In this document: positions 10,695 to 22,539 of the stretch, one piece after another | Position numbering within the stretch: position 1 is the stretch's first letter | Layout of the letters: every line of letters begins with the position of its first letter | Origin: Fragum whitleyi | Taxonomy: Eukaryota > Mollusca > Bivalvia > Cardiida > Cardiidae | Length of the DNA: 64,000 bases | Assembly: GCA_948146395.1 (NCBI GenBank) | Contig: OX411551.1 | Location: 48,316,854-48,380,853 of the forward strand | Direction of reading: 5' to 3' | Notes under the pieces: generated by a model | Told to the model about the DNA's origin: nothing | The model's database searches: none | Seen by the model: the letters and a program-made list of their open reading frames with translations, nothing else | Program-made: the position numbers and the translations under genes

Positions 10695-11080
10695 TTTTAA
10701 TTTTATTGGAACCGTTTGTCTGTTTATAAGGAATAGCAATATCGATTTAGGTGGCATTGCAAGGTATTATTATTTGAAAATCTTCTCCCGCTTAACCAGC
10801 AATCAAATTTTAACCACATTTGGCAGGAATGTTCCTAGGGTTCACCTTCTCAAAAGTTGTTTGTGAAATTTCAATTGACCTCAGAAAATGGGTGTGGCAA
10901 CACGTGTTTGTTTTCTTTACTACAAAATCTTTAGATAGCTCCCTAATTCATTGGACATTTTCGACCAAGGTTTGCATGAAAGTTCTTTAAAGACCCTTCT
11001 CAAACTTGTCAACAAGGTTTTGATAGACTGTGCAGATGCACAGGCTGACCAGGGTCTTTTCTTTGCACATTTTGCAATTT
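10695..11080. repeat. Decayed core-like repeat sequence
   Basis: It contains ggcaggaatgttcctaggg and aaatgggtgtggcaac, resembling type A cores but without ends. No gene is seen. Confidence 0.4.
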
Positions 11081-11955
11081 TTATACCCCCACAACGAAGT
11101 TATGGGGGGTTATACTTGAATCAGGTTGTCCGTCCATCCGTAGACATAATTTTGTGTCCTCTTCTCCTCCCACAGTTTTGGACCAATTTTGCTGAAATTT
11201 TATCAGCTTGTTTCCTATCATATGAAGTTGTGCACATGCAATTTTCATCCAGATCCGGTCATTAGTTTGAGAGTTATGCCACTTTGAACTTTTTAAGGAG
11301 GGGGTTCATCTTTCTTATTTTGTGTCCTCTTCTCCTCCCACAGTTGTAGACCAATCTTGCTGAAATTTTATCAGGTTGTTTCCCATCATATGAAGTTGTG
11401 CACCTGCAATTTTCATCCTGATCTAGTCATTAGTTTCAGAGTTATGCCACTTTGAACTTTTTATGGAAAGGGGGGGGGGGATATTGGAGTAGTCAAAATT
11501 TAAAATTGCAAAACTCAGTATCAATAAGGGGAGTTACCAAATCGGGTAATTAATCCTATCATATGAGTTTGTGCACCTGCAATTTTCATTGTTTTGGGGT
11601 CATATAGGTCAAAGGTCAAGGTCACAGAAAATTTTTGTTCAATTTTCGTTTCCGGACTCTAAATCGAGAACCAAGCGACCTAGAATCATGAAACTGTATG
11701 TAAATGTTACTTATGACTCAAGGAAGTGCCCTTTGTTTTTAGGTCATATAAGTCAAAGGTCAAGGTCACATTAAATTTTTGTTCAGTTTTCGTTTCCAGA
11801 CTCTAATTCAAGAACCAAGGGATCTAGAATCATGAAGCTTCATGCAATTGCTGTATATGACCTCAATATTTGTTACAAACACATCTTGCACTTAAAGCAC
11901 TTACATTTTGACAAAGTGCTGGTGGGGGTATAAGTCTGCTCTGCGACAGTTCTAG
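11081..11955 (+). mobile_element. Type D Helentron-like (pearl-style) element, complete
   Basis: It starts TTATACCCCCACAACGAAG with a palindromic partner (gttatggggggttata), then a short GTCC/ATCC tract (11129-11145). Cores repeat phrases such as ttttgtgtcctcttctcctc and catataggtcaaaggtcaag. It ends tggtgggggtata (complement of the 5' end), ctgctctgcgacag and TTCTAG before TT. Non-coding. Confidence 0.75.
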
Positions 11956-12094
11956 TTAAATATGTCATGCACAGAATCTTTTATAACTTTAGGAGAATGT
12001 TTGTTGTCTTGGAGATGAGCCTTATTCAATTAATTAATATTAAATAGGTTTCTGATTAATGTCAGAAGAAAAGGCGCATGTGTGGGCATATTTT

Positions 12095-13791
12095 TTAGCT
12101 CACCTGAGCACGAAGTGCTCAAGGTGAGCTTTTGGGTTAACTTGATGTCCATCTTCCTGATTTACCTTGTGGACCCTAGAGGCCATATTTTTAGCCGAAT
12201 CAACCTGAAAAGTGGTCAGAATAATTATCTTGATGAAATTCTGATAGGTTTGAAATTGGGTTGAGTGGGATCAAAAAATAGGTCATGGGTTAAAATCTTT
12301 GAAAAACCCTTGTGGACACTCTAGAGGCTATATTTTTAGCCCAATCAACCGGAAAAGTGGTGAGATTGATTATCTTGATAAAAACTCAGTGAAGTTTGAA
12401 TTTGGGTCAAGTTTGGTCAGAAACTAGGTCACAGGTTCAAATTTAAGAAAAACCTTGTGGACACTCTGGAGGCCATATTTTTAGCCCATTCGACCTGAAA
12501 AGTGGTCAGAGTAATTATCTTGATGAAATCTCAGACTAGTTTGAAATGGGGTCGAGTGGGATCAAAAAAAAGGTCACGGAGTCAAATCTTTGGAAAAACT
12601 TGTGGACACTCTAGAGGCCATATTTTTAGCCCAATCAACCGGAAAAGTGGTGATATTGATTATCTTGGTAAAATCTCAGTGAAGTTAGAAATTTGGTCAA
12701 GTTGGGTCAGAAACTAGGTCACGGGGTCAAATTTTAGAAAAACTTTGTGGACACTCTGGAGGCCATATATTTAGCCCAATCAACCTGAAAAGTGGTTGGA
12801 AAAATTATCTTGATGAAATCTCAGACAAGTTTGAAATGGAGTCAAGTGGGGTCAAAAACTAAGTCTTGGGGTCAAATCTTTGAAAAACCTTGTGGACACT
12901 CTAGAGGCCATATTTTTAGCCAAATCAACCTGAAAAGTGCTGAGATTGATTATCTTGATAAAATTTTAGTGAAGTTTGAAATTGGGTCAAGTGGGTCAGA
13001 AACTAGGTCACAAAGTTCAAATTGTTGAAAAACCTTGTGGACACTCTGGAGGCCATATTTTTAGCCAAATCAACCTGAAAATTTGTAAGAATAATTATCT
13101 TGATTAAATTTAGGACAAGTTTGAAATTTGGTGGAGTGGGATCAAAAACTAGGTGATGGGGTCAAATCTTTGAAAAACGATGTGGACAGTCTTGAGGCCA
13201 TATATTTAGCCAAATCAACATGAAAAGTGGTGAGATTGATAATCTTGATTAAATCTCGGACAAGTTTAAAATTGGGTCAAGTTGGGTCAGAAACTAGGTC
13301 ACAATGTCAAATTTAAGAAAAACTTTTATGGACACTCTGGAAGCCATATTTTTAGCCCAATCAACCTGAAAAGTGGTGAGATCGATCATCTTGATAAAAT
13401 CTAGGACAAGTTTGAAATGGGGTCAAATTTGGTCAGAAACTAGGTCACGGGGTCAAATTTAAGAAAAACTTTGTGGACACTCTTGAGGCTATATATTTAG
13501 CCAAATCAACCTGAAAAGTGGCGAGATTGATAATCTTGATAAAATCCCGGACAAGTTTGAAATTGGGTCAAGTGGGGTCAAAAACTAGGTCATGGGATTA
13601 AATCTTAGAAAAACCTTGTGGACACTGTGGAGGCCATATTTTTAGCCCAATAAACCTGAAAATTGGCTTGAATGTTAGTCGTGTGGAAATCTTGGACAAA
13701 TTTGAAATTGGGTCAAGTGAGGTTGAAAACAAGGTCATGTGGACACATCTTAGAATTTTTTTTTAGATTGTTAAATCAGGTGCCCCTCTTG
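12095..13791 (+). mobile_element. Type A element with eleven ~145-bp core repeats
   Basis: The 5' hairpin agctcacctgagcacgaag/tgctcaaggtgagct lies at 12097-12130. Core units begin at about 12165 and then every ~145 bp (12309, 12454, 12599, 12745, 12889, 13034, 13180, 13325, 13470, 13615), alternating slightly between two variants. The 3' end is shortened: tcaggtg joins directly to cccctcttg. The cores match those at 6617-7461. Confidence 0.85.
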
Positions 13792-14263
13792 TCATTTATT
13801 GTCGCCACCGTAACATATGCCCATATGAACGACGTCCCTAGAAGACGGTTAGTTCTTACGGGGGATGAGTCATTCTGACGCCGAAAGGGACGTTATTTTT
13901 CATCCGGGCGTGCGGTTTTTGGAGTGAGTGAATGACTCTGTGAAGAGATTTAATGTTTTTTTAAGGGAGTAAAGATATATCGATAATTCAAATTCAAAAT
14001 TATCGATGATTTATTACCGATTTATTATCGATTTGAATGAAATTTGAACGGTTTCGAAGCATTTTTGAACGATTTCGGAACGTTTTGAATGGTGTGAGTG
14101 TTCGGTACGAACGAGATGCGAGTCTTTTTCACGGTGTGATTAGCTGTGAAATTATTTCTTGCGCCCCCTTTTTTTTCAAGAGTCAAATTATCCTAATGAA
14201 TTTGTTTTGACAGGTTCAAGAGGAAATAACGCGCATGTCCATCTATGTGGCTTAATGACATTT
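13792..14263. other. Non-coding stretch with family K fragments
   Basis: About 13975-14035 contains palindromic atcgat/ttatcgat text. About 14030-14125 carries gaacg/gaatg motifs like the dispersed family K described at 27400. No gene is seen. Confidence 0.4.
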
Positions 14264-14426
14264 TAGGTAGTGGAACCGTAATAGTTCCGCAACATTTTGG
14301 AACTCATGAACTTTCACAATGTTGATCGAGGTTTCCTAATGAAAATCATCTGGGAAACCTCGGTTAACACTCTTTAAGTTAGTTACTTCCGAAACGTTGG
14401 GGAACTATTACGGGTCCACTACCTTA
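14264..14426. mobile_element. GGTAGTGG MITE, copy 1
   Basis: The left end ggtagtggaaccgtaatagt is the inverted partner of the right end aactattacgggtccactacc. Both interiors contain gaggtttcctaatgaaaatc as in the copy at 16183. Confidence 0.8.
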
Positions 14427-14589
14427 TTGTAGTTAAAGGGCCTTCCGAAAAGGGTCATCTGCGGAAAGTCAATTTGTGAGCTTTCCCTGACAATGCATTC
14501 TGGACAAAAATTATTATACCCATCAAAACTATGGGAGTACGAAGGAGTCAGCTTGTCGGTCGTACGGTCCTTCCGGCTGAAGCCTTTTT

Positions 14590-15650
14590 TGATGACCCCG
14601 TTGAATATATTTGATATTCACTGGTGCTAATACACTAGTGGAATAACTATGCGAATGAGCTAAGGTCGTGTAGCAACGTTATATTTTCATAGTGAAAATG
14701 ACTTCATAATCCATTTGCTGACGTTAATTCGTGAATAGCGTTAGATGTTTCGCGGAAAAAAATAGAATCGATGAATTTCTAGAATTTCCTCGCCTTTAAA
14801 GCAAAAATTCTGGTCATATTATAAATAGAAAGTCAAATTTGTGCTCATGATACCCCCACCTACGAAGTAGAGGGGGGTATATTGGTTTCACCATGTCTGT
14901 CTGTCTGTCCATCCGTCCGTCCGTCCATCCGTCCGTCCGTAGACCTTATCGTTTCCGGACTCTAACTCAAGAACCAAATGTCCTACAATCATGAAACTTT
15001 ATACAAATGTTCCTTATGATCCAAGGAAGTGCCCTATTGTTTTGGGGTCACATAGGTCAAAGCTCAAGGTCACAGGCAGCCTTTGTTCAATTTTCGTTTC
15101 CGGACTCTAACTCAAGAACCAAGTGGCCTACAATCATGAAATTTTACACAAATGTTCCTTATGACCCTAGGAAGTGCCCTATTGTTTTGGGGTCACATAG
15201 GTCAAAGGTCAAGGTCACAGTCAGCCTTTGTTCAATTTTCGTTTCCGGACTCGAGAACCAAGTGACCTACAAGCATGAAATTTTATGCAGATGTTGCTTA
15301 TGATCCAAGGAAGTGCCCTATTGTTTTTGGGTCATATAGGTAAAAGGTCAAGGTCACACTCAATTTTTGTTCAATTTTCATTCCTGGACTCCAACTCAAA
15401 AAACCAAGCGACCTAGAATCATGAAACTTCATGCAAATGCTGCATATGACCTCAATATTTGTTACAAACATATCCTGCACTAATACCACTTCCATTCTGA
15501 CAAAGTGCTTGTGGGGGGTATTAGTCCGCTCTGCGACATTTCTAGTTAAATATCGAATTTATGAAACTCGTCATCTAGAACAGATAAAAACTCGTCGCAG
15601 CCTCGTTATTATCTGTTTATAGATGACTCGTTTAATAAATTCGGTATTTC
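14590..15650 (-). repeat. Family G repeat interrupted by a type D element
   Basis: 14590-14849 and 15546-15650 together match, on the minus strand, the sequence at 28165-28500 (cgggttga, tattccactagtg, gtttcatgagcacaaatt) and 44115-44410. The type D element at 14850-15545 separates the two parts. 15556-15645 folds on itself (ctcgtcatct..acagataa / ttatctgt..agatgactcg). No protein is recognised. Confidence 0.65.
14850..15545 (+). mobile_element. Type D element, second copy
   Basis: It starts atacccccacctacgaag, has a GTCT/GTCC microsatellite at 14894-14941, cores with ggtcacataggtcaaagg and gttcaattttcgtttccgg, and ends gtggggggtatta, gctctgcgaca, TTCTAG before TT. The open frames inside (around 15007-15303) follow the tandem cores and are not credible genes. 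Confidence 0.75.
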
Positions 15651-16178
15651 ATGACAATACATTCAATATCTTCTATTTATTGAATAGGGAACGGTCATTC
15701 TATCATACAGTCATTGTGTTTTTTCTCAATCTATACCCGAACAAGTTCTGCTGTAGTCAGTATTACTAGTATTTTTCAAATATAACGTGGTTTATTTAAA
15801 CAGAATAGTCTCGTTTATCATAAGAGAGTCGCATCTTAATGACATAATTTCGCTGGGCGATAAAAAAAGGTAGTATCTAATCCTTTAATCAAGCTATAGA
15901 TGCTATATTTTTGTGATCCACTGAAGATATGTTATGGTCTAGAGTGACAGATTTATGAGGATATAACGCGCATGACATTTCAAGATTAATCACTTATGTT
16001 ATCAAAACAGACATTAAATGTAATTCGAGTCTAAGCGTGACAAATCAAAGATCAGCCTGTACCACCCACAGAGTCTGATTAGAGTCTTCACCACGCATTC
16101 AGTCGATAGCTCTAGGCTCATAGTGTCTTCATACAAGTGGAGAACATTCTAAATACACTGTTCGGCTGTCCGGACAGC
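15651..16178. other. Non-coding stretch
   Basis: No gene or clear repeat end is recognised. Confidence 0.3.
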
Positions 16179-16182
16179 TTAA

Positions 16183-16339
16183 GGTAGTGGAACCGTAATA
16201 GTTCCGCAACATTTCGGACCACATATTCTTTCACAATATTAACCGAGGTTTCCTAATGAAAATCATTTTGAAACCTCTGTTAACACTGTTAAAATTCATT
16301 ACTTCTGAGGCGTTGCAAAACTTTTACGGGTCCACTACC
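16183..16339. mobile_element. GGTAGTGG MITE, copy 2, TTAA-flanked
   Basis: TTAA at 16179-16182 and 16340-16343 flanks a 157-bp element with ends ggtagtggaaccgtaatagt and cttttacgggtccactacc. The related copy at 14264 has TTTA/TTAT flanks, consistent with decay of the same target. Confidence 0.8.
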
Positions 16340-16835
16340 TTAATGAAATGGTTGGAAATCTCACACACGGCCTTATTTTATCTCGAATATGAGAATTTTA
16401 GATCAATCAAGAGGAAAGTGAATTTCTGAGAAGAGCATGGAGGACCGGCCCTATTCTACCCATTATGCTTGCCCTAGCGAATAATTACTCTAATTAATTA
16501 ATCTACTAAGCGCTAAAGATCTTTGTGAATTTCCTTATAATGTATGGTAATTCTACCCATACACTTTAACGATATACGTCATCATTAATACATATCTATT
16601 TGTATGTAATCAATTCAGGAACTATATTGTATTGCCTTTAATTAACCGTATTTTTCCATCTCAAAAACTTAATCGTAGTTGCATCGTATAATCGTCATCG
16701 CAAACAATGCATATCTATTATCTACATTTAATCCCTCCCTAAACCGCTATTTAGACCCTAATTAATCAGAGAGGAAGCGACCGTTAGGATGTAACAATTT
16801 GACATTAATTGATCACAGTCAAAAATAAGGTAAAA
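16340..16835. other. Non-coding stretch
   Basis: No gene is seen; AT-rich unique-looking sequence. Confidence 0.3.
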
Positions 16836-17763
16836 CAAGTGCCGTCAGAGACGGATTATGCTCCCCGAATAAGGCATTGTCGCAAAAACTGTATGCAATC
16901 AATGGAAAAAGTTTGCTGTTGATTGCTTCTATAGGTTTTGTGATTTACTAATGGGAAATGTGACATATCAGGCGGTATTTTCAAATAGTTTATGATCAAG
17001 GGCATCTGATTTGCTACTCAAATATGAAATTTCATCAAATTCTGAGCATAAGACTAGGAGAAATGAAAGAAAAAGGTAACAAACATTTAGCCCCCTTCGC
17101 CATGATATATTTTTTGTACGAAAAATTTGAAATTGTTTATAGTAAAGAGTATCTAATTTGCTACTCAATTTTTGAATTTTCAGTAAATTCTGACCCTTAG
17201 ACTAGGAGAAATGGGAAAAAAATGCATTTTACTATAAGTCCCCTTTTCCGTGACGATACCACAAATCTCAGTAAAACCGGGAAAGACACGTCAGCATTGT
17301 ATCATAGGAAGTTTACATGGCAAGTTTCATTTGATAAGGCCTAAGGGTTATGGAGAAAGTACTGTTATATGAGACACAGAGAGCTAACATAAAGGTTACA
17401 AACATTAAAGCCCTTTTTGCATGACATATTTTTAGACACAAATTTCAAATAGTTTATGGTAAAGGGTATCTAATTTGCTACTCAAGTGTGAAAATTCATA
17501 AAATTCTGAACATAAGACTAGGAGAAATGAAAGAATAGTTGTATTTTACAAGCTAAGGTAAAGGTAACAAATCGAAAAACCGAGACAGATGCATCAACAC
17601 TATATCATAGGAAGTTCACATAGTAAGTTTCATTTGATTTGGCTCAAGGGTTATGGAGAAATCGCTAGGAACAGACGGACGGACGAAATTACGGAAGAAC
17701 GGACGGAATTACGGACGGACAGACGAAACGGCGGCAATATGCTCTCCCTTCGGGAAGCATTAA
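16836..17763 (-). mobile_element. Type F Helentron-like (pearl-style) element
   Basis: Read on the minus strand it begins ATGCTTCCCGAAGGGAGAGC (17762 downward), runs into a GTCC/GTAATTCC microsatellite (17735-17675), then cores with gagtagcaaatt and catttctcctagtc, and ends ggggagcataat, hairpin CCGTCTCTGACGG and CACTTG before TTTT. It is a sixth unrelated sequence with the same plan. Non-coding. Confidence 0.65.
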
Positions 17764-17929
17764 AATGATTTATCTCAATGATAGCATATATTATGTAGGA
17801 GACTTGTTATAAATGTATTTATTTTATCGAGTTTGAACAGTATAGTCCTTTAATTTGACGTGTCAATTTTGCGAAAACAAAAGACACGCTCATGCTGGCC
17901 AAAAATATTTTGCGTTATTAATGAAAAGG

Positions 17930-18305
17930 CGGACATGGCTTAGTTATGACGTTGTTAGGCCAGTTAGCTTATCAATAGTTCGTATTCATTCAAAAAGTTG
18001 GTCCACAATTACCGTTTGTACATAAAAATATATGTACCCTAAAACCTGGAGGATTGCCGTGCTATTGGAAAGTGAAAACACTTCATCGTTTGGTTACCAA
18101 AGCCTCGTAACTTCAGCTTGGACAAGCTGAAGATACGAGGATTTAGGAGCCAACCTATGATGAAAGGTCTTAAATTATTTATGTCAACTATTTATAGAAG
18201 CAATTAGTTGTAAATTAAAGCAGCTTTGCCTTAACCTTAAGTGCAACGACACGTTACGTAGGCTTCACCCTGCCAGGGCAAAAGTCGAGGATTTTAACTG
18301 CAAAT
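17930..18305. repeat. Dispersed repeat L, copy 1
   Basis: It is homologous to 44575-44900: shared gttatcaaagcctc / gttaccaaagcctc, aacttcagc, taggatttaa, ccttaacctt, gtgcaa(t/c)gac, ccctgccagggcaaaa. This copy has an added hairpin cctcgtaacttcagcttg/aagctgaagatacgagg. Function unknown. Confidence 0.55.
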
Positions 18306-18310
18306 TAGAT

Positions 18311-18892
18311 GAGAAAAGTCTAGTTTATGCCAAGGCTAAGAGGATTAAATATGTTAGTGTTTCAGCTCATCGAAGAACAACGTGCTCTAGTTGATATTTT
18401 GTGGCGATTGAACATCTGTTGGTCGTTGTCAGCAATTTGAACGTTTACACTCTAAGCGCTATGTTTGCACAAATGCCGGTCCCATCATTATTAACTTTAG
18501 TCGAAATGTTTATCTCGTCACAGGGGTTAACCACAGTTTGGGAAATGTGTACTGTTCTTCTGGAAAACAAATGGAATGGGTCTTATCTAGAACGCATGAG
18601 AATATGTGCTCGTTTGAGTTATATTCCTCTAAAAAAAAAAAAAAAAAAAGAAAAGAAAGAAAGAAGAAAAGAAAACGTGAAGGCAATGAAAAATCACATT
18701 ACTTAATTTATATGATATTGAACAAATCAACATTTATCCTGCCGTATTTAAACTTCCAAGTATAACTTTATCGTCAAATTATTTATCATCTAGGGCTGTC
18801 AACCACACTGGCTCAATAAGGGGAGTGGAAGTCAGACAGAGTATATTTTAAAAGATCTGTCTGCACGAGTCTGTGCAGTCTTGTCTTAGTCC
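18311..18892. other. Non-coding stretch with A-rich tract
   Basis: Positions 18632-18680 are A/G-rich (run of 19 A then AAAG repeats). The short open frames crossing it are low-complexity and not credible genes. Confidence 0.4.
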
Positions 18893-18901
18893 CATTCGAA
18901 A

Positions 18902-19006
18902 CAATCTCATTAAAATCAGACCCACCATATTGCCTACCGCTACGCCCCTGCCTACGTAACGGAGAGAGAGCGTAGTGGTTTCGTAGAGATGATTTTAATG
19001 AGATTG
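18902..19006. mobile_element. 105-bp MITE with 9-bp target duplication
   Basis: The TIR CAATCTCATTAAAATCA (18902-18918) is perfectly inverted at 18990-19006. Flanks 18893-18901 and 19007-19015 are both CATTCGAAA. A 9-bp duplication fits Mutator-like elements. Non-coding. Confidence 0.85.
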
Positions 19007-19015
19007 CATTCGAAA

Positions 19016-20644
19016 CACCACTCGGCCAATCTCACGATCAACCTCGGATGTACAAAGACAGACTTTTTTTTTACAAATTACGGGAAAACCTTGGAAAAAC
19101 TCGATGACGTCAGTTAAAATGGCGCTAGCCGTCGAAACTTCGAGTGAAAACATTCTACTAGTTTACGTGAAACCATCGTATCCTTATATAAATATGTTTA
19201 GATTTTTTTAATAACGGCTGGAAAAACTTAATTTTTGAGAATGATTTTTCATTCTCAAAAATTAAATTTTTTACCGTATTTACTGTAAAAATATCAATCT
19301 AAAGATAACACCGGTTGTTTCCGCGCTAGTTTTTCTGACACTGTCTCCGCCAAACAAAATGCACAATTTTGTTACATATCCAAACGCCTTAAACGAGGTT
19401 TGATCCAAAATTTCGTAAAATGAGGTTATATATCATCAGAAAAGTTACCTATCAAAACAAAAATCATACAGTCTTTTAATGCATTATCTATGTGTTAAAC
19501 ATGGAAATTTTTAAATGTTTACATTCAATATCGACTGAAAAATGCATGAATCAAGTCAAAGACTCTCTACTAAGGCGGGGGAGCAAGGACGTCAAATGCG
19601 ACGTCAGTATTAACTATTTTCTACATAGTCTACGATAATTCTCACGCCTTGCTGTGCCTATTACACCCAGAATTGGTGATTGGTAATTGCAGAATTAACA
19701 ACATACACTTTGGAATCAAATTATTTACAATTTCTATATTCATGGTATGTCTAGTAAATTGGAGAGCCAAATGCAGGACTTTTAATTTAGGAAAATCAAT
19801 TGGAATTGCTCGTTCGTTGAAACTCCATTATACCATTCAAAAACTCCTTTGAAGCCCGACCCTCTTCGAATGGGTATAGCCTTGGGAAATGTTCTCTTCT
19901 GCACATTTTTATCATTTTTCTAAAATATCTGAAATGTTTGGATTGATGAATAGCATAGATCACTTCAAAATTCGAAAAATAAAGGGCATTCATATTTATG
20001 TGTTGACGTATTGACATTTTTTCCTCGGATATTCAAAATTATTAAAAAATTTCTGTGTCCGTAAAAGGTCTCACAATAGCTTTAAAATATAGCTAATAAT
20101 TTCTATTTGTTTCTTATTTAATTCAGCTAAGGAATTCCAACTAATGCTTCAGAAAACTTACGGAAAACTTGATTTATTTAACAGATTTTCAATATTTTTT
20201 CTCCATCCTCCGCCTTACCATTCGTATGCTTGTATGGTTACGTATTCCAAGACCGCTTAAGATAATTGTGCAAAAATAATTACATTTATGTTTCCGTAGT
20301 ATCCAAACTGTACATTGACCAAATCATACACTGAATAAGCTAGAAATGCGAAAGTTACAAGCCAATTGTTCGAACTTCTGGATCATCCCTCTACTCGTAT
20401 ACATCCGAGGTCTGTTGAAGTTTACGGCAATGGCCGAGTGATATTCCGAATGGTCTTGGTCCCTTACCGTCTGTCAGAATTTTGTGTATTTCAGCACTAT
20501 GCAATTGACAAGTTGAAAGATATTGGAAATATTTTCGAATTAAATTGAATGGGTGATGAGCTAGTTCTGAGCGATTTTCAATGGAGGTAAAACATAACCG
20601 ATAATTGTTACCCCCCTTTAATAAAGTCTACGTTCTTTTCTGTA
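19016..20644. other. Non-coding stretch
   Basis: No gene is seen. A palindrome aatttttgagaatga/tcattctcaaaaatt lies at about 19231-19265. A family K-like fragment (gagcgattttcaatggagg) lies at about 20569. Confidence 0.35.
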
Positions 20645-21535
20645 TTTAGCTCCATTGGCTTGATGCCACTGAGGCAATTCTCAGGCGCTGTGTCCATAGT
20701 GCGTATGTCCGTCTGCCCGGTCTATTTTTTTTTTCTTTAGAAATCTTCTCTCCAGAACTTACTAGATAAAATTTAAGCCAAACTTTACAGGAATATTCCT
20801 TTGGCGACCCTCTTTCAAAGTTGTTCAATGATTTTTATCCAATGAAAAACAAGCCTTTAACTGGCGCGGCTAGTTTTCTTATATGGTAAAATGTGACTTT
20901 TCTCAGAATCTAACAGGTGGATATCAACCATGTTACAGTGAACTGTTTCTTGAGTGACCCTTTATCAATCTACAAAAGGTTATTGTGATCAGAATGAAAA
21001 TATGCCTTTAATGGGCGGAGTTCATTTCTCTAGATATTTTGTATAGTGGAAACTTTGAAACTCATTTTCTCACTATCTAAGTGATGGATATCAACCATAT
21101 TTCATTTAGTGATCATTGGGTAGCCCTTTATCAGTCTACAAAAAATATTGGAATTGGTTGAAAAAAAATGATATAAAGAGGAAGCGTTGAAAATCATTTT
21201 CTCAAAATCTAATCGATGGATATCAACCAGATTTCACTTAAATTATCCTTTTAGAACCTTTATCTGACTACAAAATAGTATTGTGATTGAATGAAAAACT
21301 AGTCTTTTATGGGCGGAGTTCATTTCTCTATAAGTTATAGTGAAAATCAATTTCTCAGCATCTAATCATGGATTTCAACCAAATTTCACCGGATTAGTCC
21401 TTGGGTTACTTATTATCAGACTGCACAAAATTATTGTGATTGGATAAAACATATTCATTTAACAGATGGGGGTCAATTTTCTATATAAGCATGTTTGTTA
21501 TACATCGATCATGAATTTTTCATCGCAGAAATAAT
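20645..21535 (+). mobile_element. Type E element, 3' end not canonical
   Basis: It begins tttagctccattggcttgatgccactgagg, with tgtccgtctgcccgg nearby. Cores repeat tgggcggagttcatttctc, ggatatcaacca and attgtgat(t/c). It ends around ttcagcatgtgaca instead of the usual caagccattcatggc hairpin, as does the copy at 22094. Confidence 0.65.
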
Positions 21536-22093
21536 TCAGCATGTGACACTTGTTCCTTACTTGAATGGCGCAAAGCAGCTGCTCAAGCAGCTCAATCGGG
21601 AATCCTTGGCGATTCTACGGAATAGACCTCGGGAATAATACGGGCGCATCCATGAAAGCGCGTCATTTCGCACGTGGGTTTATATGACGGCACAAATATA
21701 ACAGTTACTGAGAATGACGCTGCGAAAAACAAAATCAAGGTAAGGTAAAAATCGGGCACACTATGATTTGACGTTTTGTTTTCAAATCATGATATGTCAA
21801 AATAATCTCTATAGACGATCTGAATGCATTAAAAGAATTTGCTTTTCTACAAGCGTATTAACCAAATTACCACCATGAGCCGAATTACCTAAAAATGGAC
21901 TAAAAATTTATACACTTACGTCCGAGGTACTTTCCAGTTTACGGAAATGTCCGAGCGATGTTCCGAATGAAGCAGCTCTAGTGTTACTTAATGGACAAAT
22001 CAGACCCTTATAAACAATAGCCAATAAAATCATGAAATTATTTGATGGATTTGATTGAAAATATTGATTTTTCCGAACGACTTTGAAGCGTTT
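21536..22093. other. Non-coding stretch
   Basis: No gene or repeat end is recognised. Confidence 0.3.
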
Positions 22094-22500
22094 TTAGCTC
22101 CACTGGTCGAAGGCAACTGGGACTATGTCATGGCGCTGTGCCTGTCGGGCGTCCGTCCGTCCGTGCTCCGGTCGTAAACCCTTTTCCTTAGAAATCTTCT
22201 CCTCAGAAACTACTGCATGAACTTTTAACAAACTTCACTGGAATGATCCTAGGGTGACCCTCTTTTGAAGTTGATCAAGGATTTTTGATCCATGAAAAAT
22301 TAAGGCCTTTTTCGCAGAACCTGATTGATGAACATCAGCCAAATTTCAGTGGAATGTTCCTTTGATAACACTGTATCAGACTTCACAAAATTATTGTTCA
22401 GGGGTGAAAAATTTTTGTTAAACAGGTGGAGGCCAGTTTTGTATATGTAATTCATCGATCATAATTTTTTTCTTTGCAGAAATATTTCAGCATGTGATTT
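22094..22500 (+). mobile_element. Type E element, short copy
   Basis: The 5' hairpin ttagctccactggtcgaaggcaactggg is followed by cgtccgtccgtccgtg (22150-22165) and about one and a half core units, ending ttcagcatgtga like the copy at 20645. Confidence 0.65.
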
Positions 22501-22539
22501 ATCATTCTTTGGGGGAAATATCAACAGAGCCCAAGTTTA

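Noticed and set aside
6617..13770. Regular direct repeats that could suggest a CRISPR array
   Set aside because: Units are ~145 bp and homologous throughout, without short repeats separated by unique spacers, and the DNA is eukaryotic.
11081..15545. Open frames in type D elements (e.g. 10951-11265, 15007-15303)
   Set aside because: They track tandem cores and microsatellites, and differ between copies.
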